64,000 nt of DNA. It comes from JBAYNW01 sp041678605. GTDB taxonomy: Bacteria; Cyanobacteriota; Vampirovibrionia; Gastranaerophilales; Gastranaerophilaceae. Each line of letters opens with the position of its first letter. The first letter of the stretch is position 1. The notes below the pieces were generated by a model. The model saw nothing but the letters and a program-made list of their open reading frames with translations, was not told the origin of the DNA and did no database searches. Where the stretch lies: contig JBAYNW010000005.1 of the NCBI GenBank assembly GCA_041678605.1, positions 13,467 to 77,466 of the forward strand. Direction: 5' to 3'. Shown in pieces: positions 60,990 to 64,000 of the stretch. Both the position numbers and the translations under genes were made by a program.

Positions 60990-62213
60990 ATGAAGTTAAA
61001 ACAGAATTTTAAAGGACGCATGCCGTTTATTGCAATACTGGGAATTATTTTTTCTTTTATTTTTAGCAGTGTGGCATTTGCGTATCAGCCAAGTGATTTG
61101 TACGATAACGTTTGGCGGTTGATTAACACAAAGTACGTGGACCAGACAAGCAACATGCAAAATTGGAATACATGGCGTCACAAATATGACAGGTATATTA
61201 AAACCGACGAAGACGCTTATGTGGCGATTGAAACGATGATTGCAAGTCTTGACGACCCTTATACAAAGTTTTTAGACCCTAAAGACTTTGCTGAGGAAAC
61301 CAGCTCAATCAAGGGTTCCCTGAAGGGAATCGGGGTACAAATAGCAACCAAGGACGGAAAATTAATGGTAATTGCTCCGATTGAAGACTCTCCCGCCGAA
61401 AAGGCCGGACTCTTAGCAGAAGATGAAATTCTTGAGATTAACGGCGTAAGCACAAAAGGAATTACCATTGACAAAGCCGCCGATAAAATTCGCGGCGAAG
61501 AAGGCACAACCGTCGACCTTGTGATAAAACGAAAAAACGAAGTCAAAAAATATACGATTGCAAGAAAGGAAATCGAACTTAAATCAGTTTCCACAAAAAT
61601 TCCCAACAACGTAAAACTTTATGACGATATCGGATACATAAGATTAAGTTCCTTTATCAGCAAAAATGCAGCCGGCGAATTCGAAAATGTTTTGCAGCAA
61701 TCAAAAAATAAACAGGGTTTCATAATAGACCTTCGCTCTAATCCGGGCGGGCTTTTAACAAATGCAATATACATTTCAAACATGCTTTTGCCAAGGGGTA
61801 TAATCGTAAGCACCGTTGACAGAGACGGTTACAAAGAAACACAAAGAGTGAGCCGAAATGCTCTGACAAATAAGCCTGTGGTTGTTTTAATCAATAAAGG
61901 TTCCGCAAGTGCCAGTGAAATTATGAGCGGAGCTTTGAAAGATAACAAACGTGCCGTAATTGTCGGCGAAAAATCCTTCGGAAAAGGACTTGTTCAAGAA
62001 ATTAACAGGCTCCCGAATAATTCAGGGGTGAATATCACAATTCAAAAATATTTAACGCCAAACGGCACCGATATTAATAAAAAAGGAATTGAACCTGATA
62101 TCGTTGTTGAACTTAGCGACGAAGATATTAAAAACAAAGACGATAAACAGCTTAAAAAAGCAAATGAAGTCCTGCAAGACTTGATTAATAAAAATAGCTG
62201 TTACAATAAATAA
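60990..62213 (+). CDS. C-terminal processing peptidase (S41, CtpA-like)
   Basis: A 407-residue exported protease. A signal or anchor segment (about residues 11-31) is followed by an N-terminal helical part, a PDZ domain (GIGVQIATKDGKLMVIAPIE) and the S41 domain. The catalytic Ser is in KGSASASEIMSG and the Lys in GEKSFGKGLVQEI. CtpA-type enzymes trim C-termini of envelope proteins or peptidoglycan hydrolases. GAGGAGTAGAGTTTG precedes ATG 60990; TTG 60987 is also in frame. Confidence 0.94.
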   Translation: MKLKQNFKGRMPFIAILGIIFSFIFSSVAFAYQPSDLYDNVWRLINTKYVDQTSNMQNWNTWRHKYDRYIKTDEDAYVAIETMIASLDDPYTKFLDPKDFAEETSSIKGSLKGIGVQIATKDGKLMVIAPIEDSPAEKAGLLAEDEILEINGVSTKGITIDKAADKIRGEEGTTVDLVIKRKNEVKKYTIARKEIELKSVSTKIPNNVKLYDDIGYIRLSSFISKNAAGEFENVLQQSKNKQGFIIDLRSNPGGLLTNAIYISNMLLPRGIIVSTVDRDGYKETQRVSRNALTNKPVVVLINKGSASASEIMSGALKDNKRAVIVGEKSFGKGLVQEINRLPNNSGVNITIQKYLTPNGTDINKKGIEPDIVVELSDEDIKNKDDKQLKKANEVLQDLINKNSCYNK

Positions 62214-62219
62214 TTTAAT

Positions 62220-62268
62220 AATAAGATAAGGGCGAATTTTCTTAAAGAAAATTCGCCCTTATCTTATT
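62220..62268. terminator. Long perfect hairpin (24 bp) after the S41 peptidase
   Basis: 62220-62243 pairs perfectly with 62245-62268; the practical loop is about five bases. The core is GGGCGAATTTTCTT. It is the likely terminator between the convergent peptidase and PHP genes, though without a distinct T-run. Confidence 0.75.
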
Positions 62269-62296
62269 ATCCAAGCTAATTTTTAAAAATATTATT

Positions 62297-63253
62297 TTAC
62301 GGAATATCAATATCTAAAGAATGTGAGTCGCTGCCTCCGGTTGATATAAGGTTAAGGTTTTTAGCTATTTTCTTAGGGTTTACGGATTTTTCTCTTACAA
62401 GGATAATATCTCTTAAAAATTTGGTTCCGAACGGGATTTGAAGCCGTTTTAACATTCTATCCATGTCCTTATAAGGGTAGTAAACTTCGACTCCGTCCAG
62501 CCCTGCTTTTTTTAAATTTTTTATAAGTTTAGCAATATTTATTTTTGTATATACAACAGGGTGAGCAATAACAATTACGTAGTATTTTGAAAGCTTTTTG
62601 ATAGTTTCAATCGTGGACAATCTTTTATGATTTTGAGCCTTCAGGCAAAGTCTGTTTAGGCAGGAATCTGTTTCATCTGCTCCGTAAACAAGTAAATGTA
62701 TCATTGAATTTTTGTGATAGGTGGTTAATTCTACGCTGTTTAATATTTCCAAATTGTTTTTTTGGGCAAGTTCTCTGTATTTTTTAATTTCTTTCAAGTG
62801 TTCAGTGGTGTTATGATCAGAGATTGAAATGATTTTTTTATGTTTTTTTATTGCCTGCTCTATAATTTGGTCAACATGGAGTTTGCTGTCTGAAAAGGTT
62901 GAATGTATATGAAGATTTACTTTGGGATTAATCCCTTTGAAGTCTTCTTCAGATAACTGTTTTAATTTATTAAGCAGAATTTTTTTACTTTCAGATGCTG
63001 CAGAAACAGCCTTTTGCGGTTCAAGAAAGGTCTTTAGTATATTCGGATTATCAGCAGTCAGCAAGATGGAAGACAAAAGAATGTTTAATGTAATTCTTAC
63101 CCTGCCTAAAAAAGGCAGATTTTTACCTTCAAACGAAATCTCTCTGCCATTGTTTGTTTCATGGTGACATTCATTAAACAAAGATTTATTTTTTTTATCC
63201 CTTATAAGGGGCATACAACTTCTGTTGAGAGTTGTGATGCTTCTTACATACAT
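62297..63253 (-). CDS. PHP domain phosphoesterase
   Basis: A 318-residue protein. A unique N-terminal part of about 110 residues is followed by a PHP domain with HIHSTFSDSKL, ISDHNTTEH, NSVELTT, VIAHP and GGSDSHSLDID, supplying the trinuclear metal ligands. PHP proteins hydrolyse phosphoesters; this resembles stand-alone nucleotide or 3'-5' phosphatases. The start at 63253 has the perfect GGAGGTAGAA upstream and is preferred over 63316, which would overlap the upstream gene. Confidence 0.85.
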   Translation of the reverse strand: MYVRSITTLNRSCMPLIRDKKNKSLFNECHHETNNGREISFEGKNLPFLGRVRITLNILLSSILLTADNPNILKTFLEPQKAVSAASESKKILLNKLKQLSEEDFKGINPKVNLHIHSTFSDSKLHVDQIIEQAIKKHKKIISISDHNTTEHLKEIKKYRELAQKNNLEILNSVELTTYHKNSMIHLLVYGADETDSCLNRLCLKAQNHKRLSTIETIKKLSKYYVIVIAHPVVYTKINIAKLIKNLKKAGLDGVEVYYPYKDMDRMLKRLQIPFGTKFLRDIILVREKSVNPKKIAKNLNLISTGGSDSHSLDIDIP

Positions 63254-63281
63254 TTCTACCTCCGGATTTATTGAGTAATTT

Positions 63282-63833
63282 TTATAATTTTGAGGCCTTC
63301 TTCGCAAGATGTTCAAATTTTTCTTTATCAGACATTAGCTCAATTATATCTTTTTGCATAAGTGCGGGGAAATCACTTTCAAGGCTCGAAAGTTTATCTT
63401 GCCCCTGATAAAACACTCCCTTATCTGTGAATAATCTGAGTTCGAGATATTTGTTGTATACTACTTTCGGAAGTGCCGCAGCTAGTTTTGATTTATTTGA
63501 ATATAAAATAGAAAACTCCTCCATATCTTTTGTGATTCCGAAAAAATCAGCACTTTCAACAGTAATAATTTGGTCCCAGACTACATGTCTTTGGGGATCG
63601 CTATTGTTTTCTATTATTTTTCTAAGTGCAATTCGCCACATTCTTTTCATTATAGATGTGCAACTTTCTTGTTTTGCCCCGACATCAAGATTTTTAAAAT
63701 TTTTAAAATTCATTTTTGAAAAGACATTTATTTGTTGCACAACTTCTGTTGATACTTCTTCCGGAACAATAATCTTCATTCCGAAGGCAGGCGATTTGGC
63801 ACATGTTGCCGGATTGAACTGTTGAACTCTCAT
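63282..63833 (-). CDS. Hypothetical protein with N-terminal AFGMK peptide
   Basis: A 183-residue soluble protein. The N-terminus MRVQQFNPATCAKSPAFGMK carries the short 'xFG' peptide seen in other hypotheticals here. The remainder is mostly helical with no recognised motif. AAGGGAGAAAATT precedes the ATG. It is followed by the PHP gene 28 bp downstream, a likely operon. Its promoter region has the shared ACTAACAAAAAAATATA block. Confidence 0.6.
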   Translation of the reverse strand: MRVQQFNPATCAKSPAFGMKIIVPEEVSTEVVQQINVFSKMNFKNFKNLDVGAKQESCTSIMKRMWRIALRKIIENNSDPQRHVVWDQIITVESADFFGITKDMEEFSILYSNKSKLAAALPKVVYNKYLELRLFTDKGVFYQGQDKLSSLESDFPALMQKDIIELMSDKEKFEHLAKKASKL

Positions 63834-63879
63834 AATTTTCTCCCTTTGGTTTTTTAGTTACGTTGTTTGAAAAATCCAA

Positions 63880-63914
63880 AATATATTTTTTTGTTAGTTG
63901 AGCTTACGGAAAAA
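63880..63914 (-). promoter_or_regulatory. Shared ACTARCAAAAAAATATA promoter-like block
   Basis: On the minus strand it reads TTTTTCCGTAAGCTCAACTA followed by ACAAAAAAATATATT, 47 nt upstream of the 63833 start. It is the best match to the copy at 40802-40835. Confidence 0.5.
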
Positions 63915-64000
63915 GTGTGTGATTTTTTGAAATGCACTCAGGTTAAGGGTTTTAGGTTCAAAAATTCATATTTACATTTCGTAATATCCCGATTTTTTGA

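Overview
The window is AT-rich bacterial chromosome, densely packed on both strands. The best guess, by inference, is a non-photosynthetic relative of Cyanobacteria (Vampirovibrionia/Melainabacteria, Gastranaerophilales-like). Supporting points are an 11-subunit NuoEFG-less complex I, a cyanobacterial-looking PurA N-terminus, and several lineage-specific small or membrane proteins that carry a short N-terminal 'SFG/AFG/NFKSG' peptide. Anaerobic markers are rubrerythrin plus rubredoxin, an NfnA/SudB-like flavoprotein, EtfBA and a small 4Fe-4S ferredoxin. A GT9 glycosyltransferase and a beta-barrel-like protein hint at an outer membrane. PilT indicates type IV pili, and a class II photolyase hints at exposure to light.

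Layout. 1-3.8 kb: mini-III RNase, tRNA-Ala, repeats and accessory hypotheticals including a DUF2971 protein. 3.9-9.7 kb: deacetylase, hisB plus a HisC-HAD fusion, cell-wall amidase, type-4 uracil-DNA glycosylase. 9.9-17 kb: alpha-glucan phosphorylase, GT9, a decayed DUF3800 gene between direct repeats, ComM/YifB, MurT. 17.5-21.8 kb: NfnA-like protein, a 57-residue Cys protein, EtfB, EtfA, PurA. 21.8-27.5 kb: HemW, M20 peptidase, GHL10-type glycosidase, a HigBA toxin-antitoxin cassette flanked by 47-bp perfect direct repeats, TPR protein. 27.6-37.6 kb: nuoABCDHIJKLMN. 38-44.8 kb: IspG, phosphoesterase, GIY-YIG nuclease inside a palindromic element, MnmC-like methyltransferase with an FAD oxidoreductase, class II photolyase. 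44.8-52.9 kb: proB-rhuM-proA, PilT, ferredoxin. 53-64 kb: tRNA-Leu, tRNA-Val with tRNA fragments, MtaB, MgtC-like protein, rubredoxin and rubrerythrin, thioesterase, CtpA, PHP phosphoesterase and hypotheticals.

Functional links. Complex I, the EtfBA/NfnA-like module and the ferredoxin suggest ferredoxin- and flavin-based electron transfer in place of a classical NADH-input complex I. Histidine, proline, purine and isoprenoid synthesis genes and tRNA-modification genes make up the housekeeping content.

The most notable non-gene signals are these. (1) Two tRNA loci (Ala, Val) share one upstream architecture: a truncated 5' tRNA copy, a hairpin, then an inverted D-arm copy with identical 25-nt and 37-nt spacings. 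(2) The HigBA cassette displaced the 3' end of a TPR gene. (3) A GIY-YIG nuclease sits inside a palindromic repeat that also occurs without the gene. (4) About ten genes have a -10 hexamer exactly 6-7 nt before the start codon and no ribosome binding site, suggesting leaderless transcripts. (5) Long perfect hairpins lie inside coding sequences.
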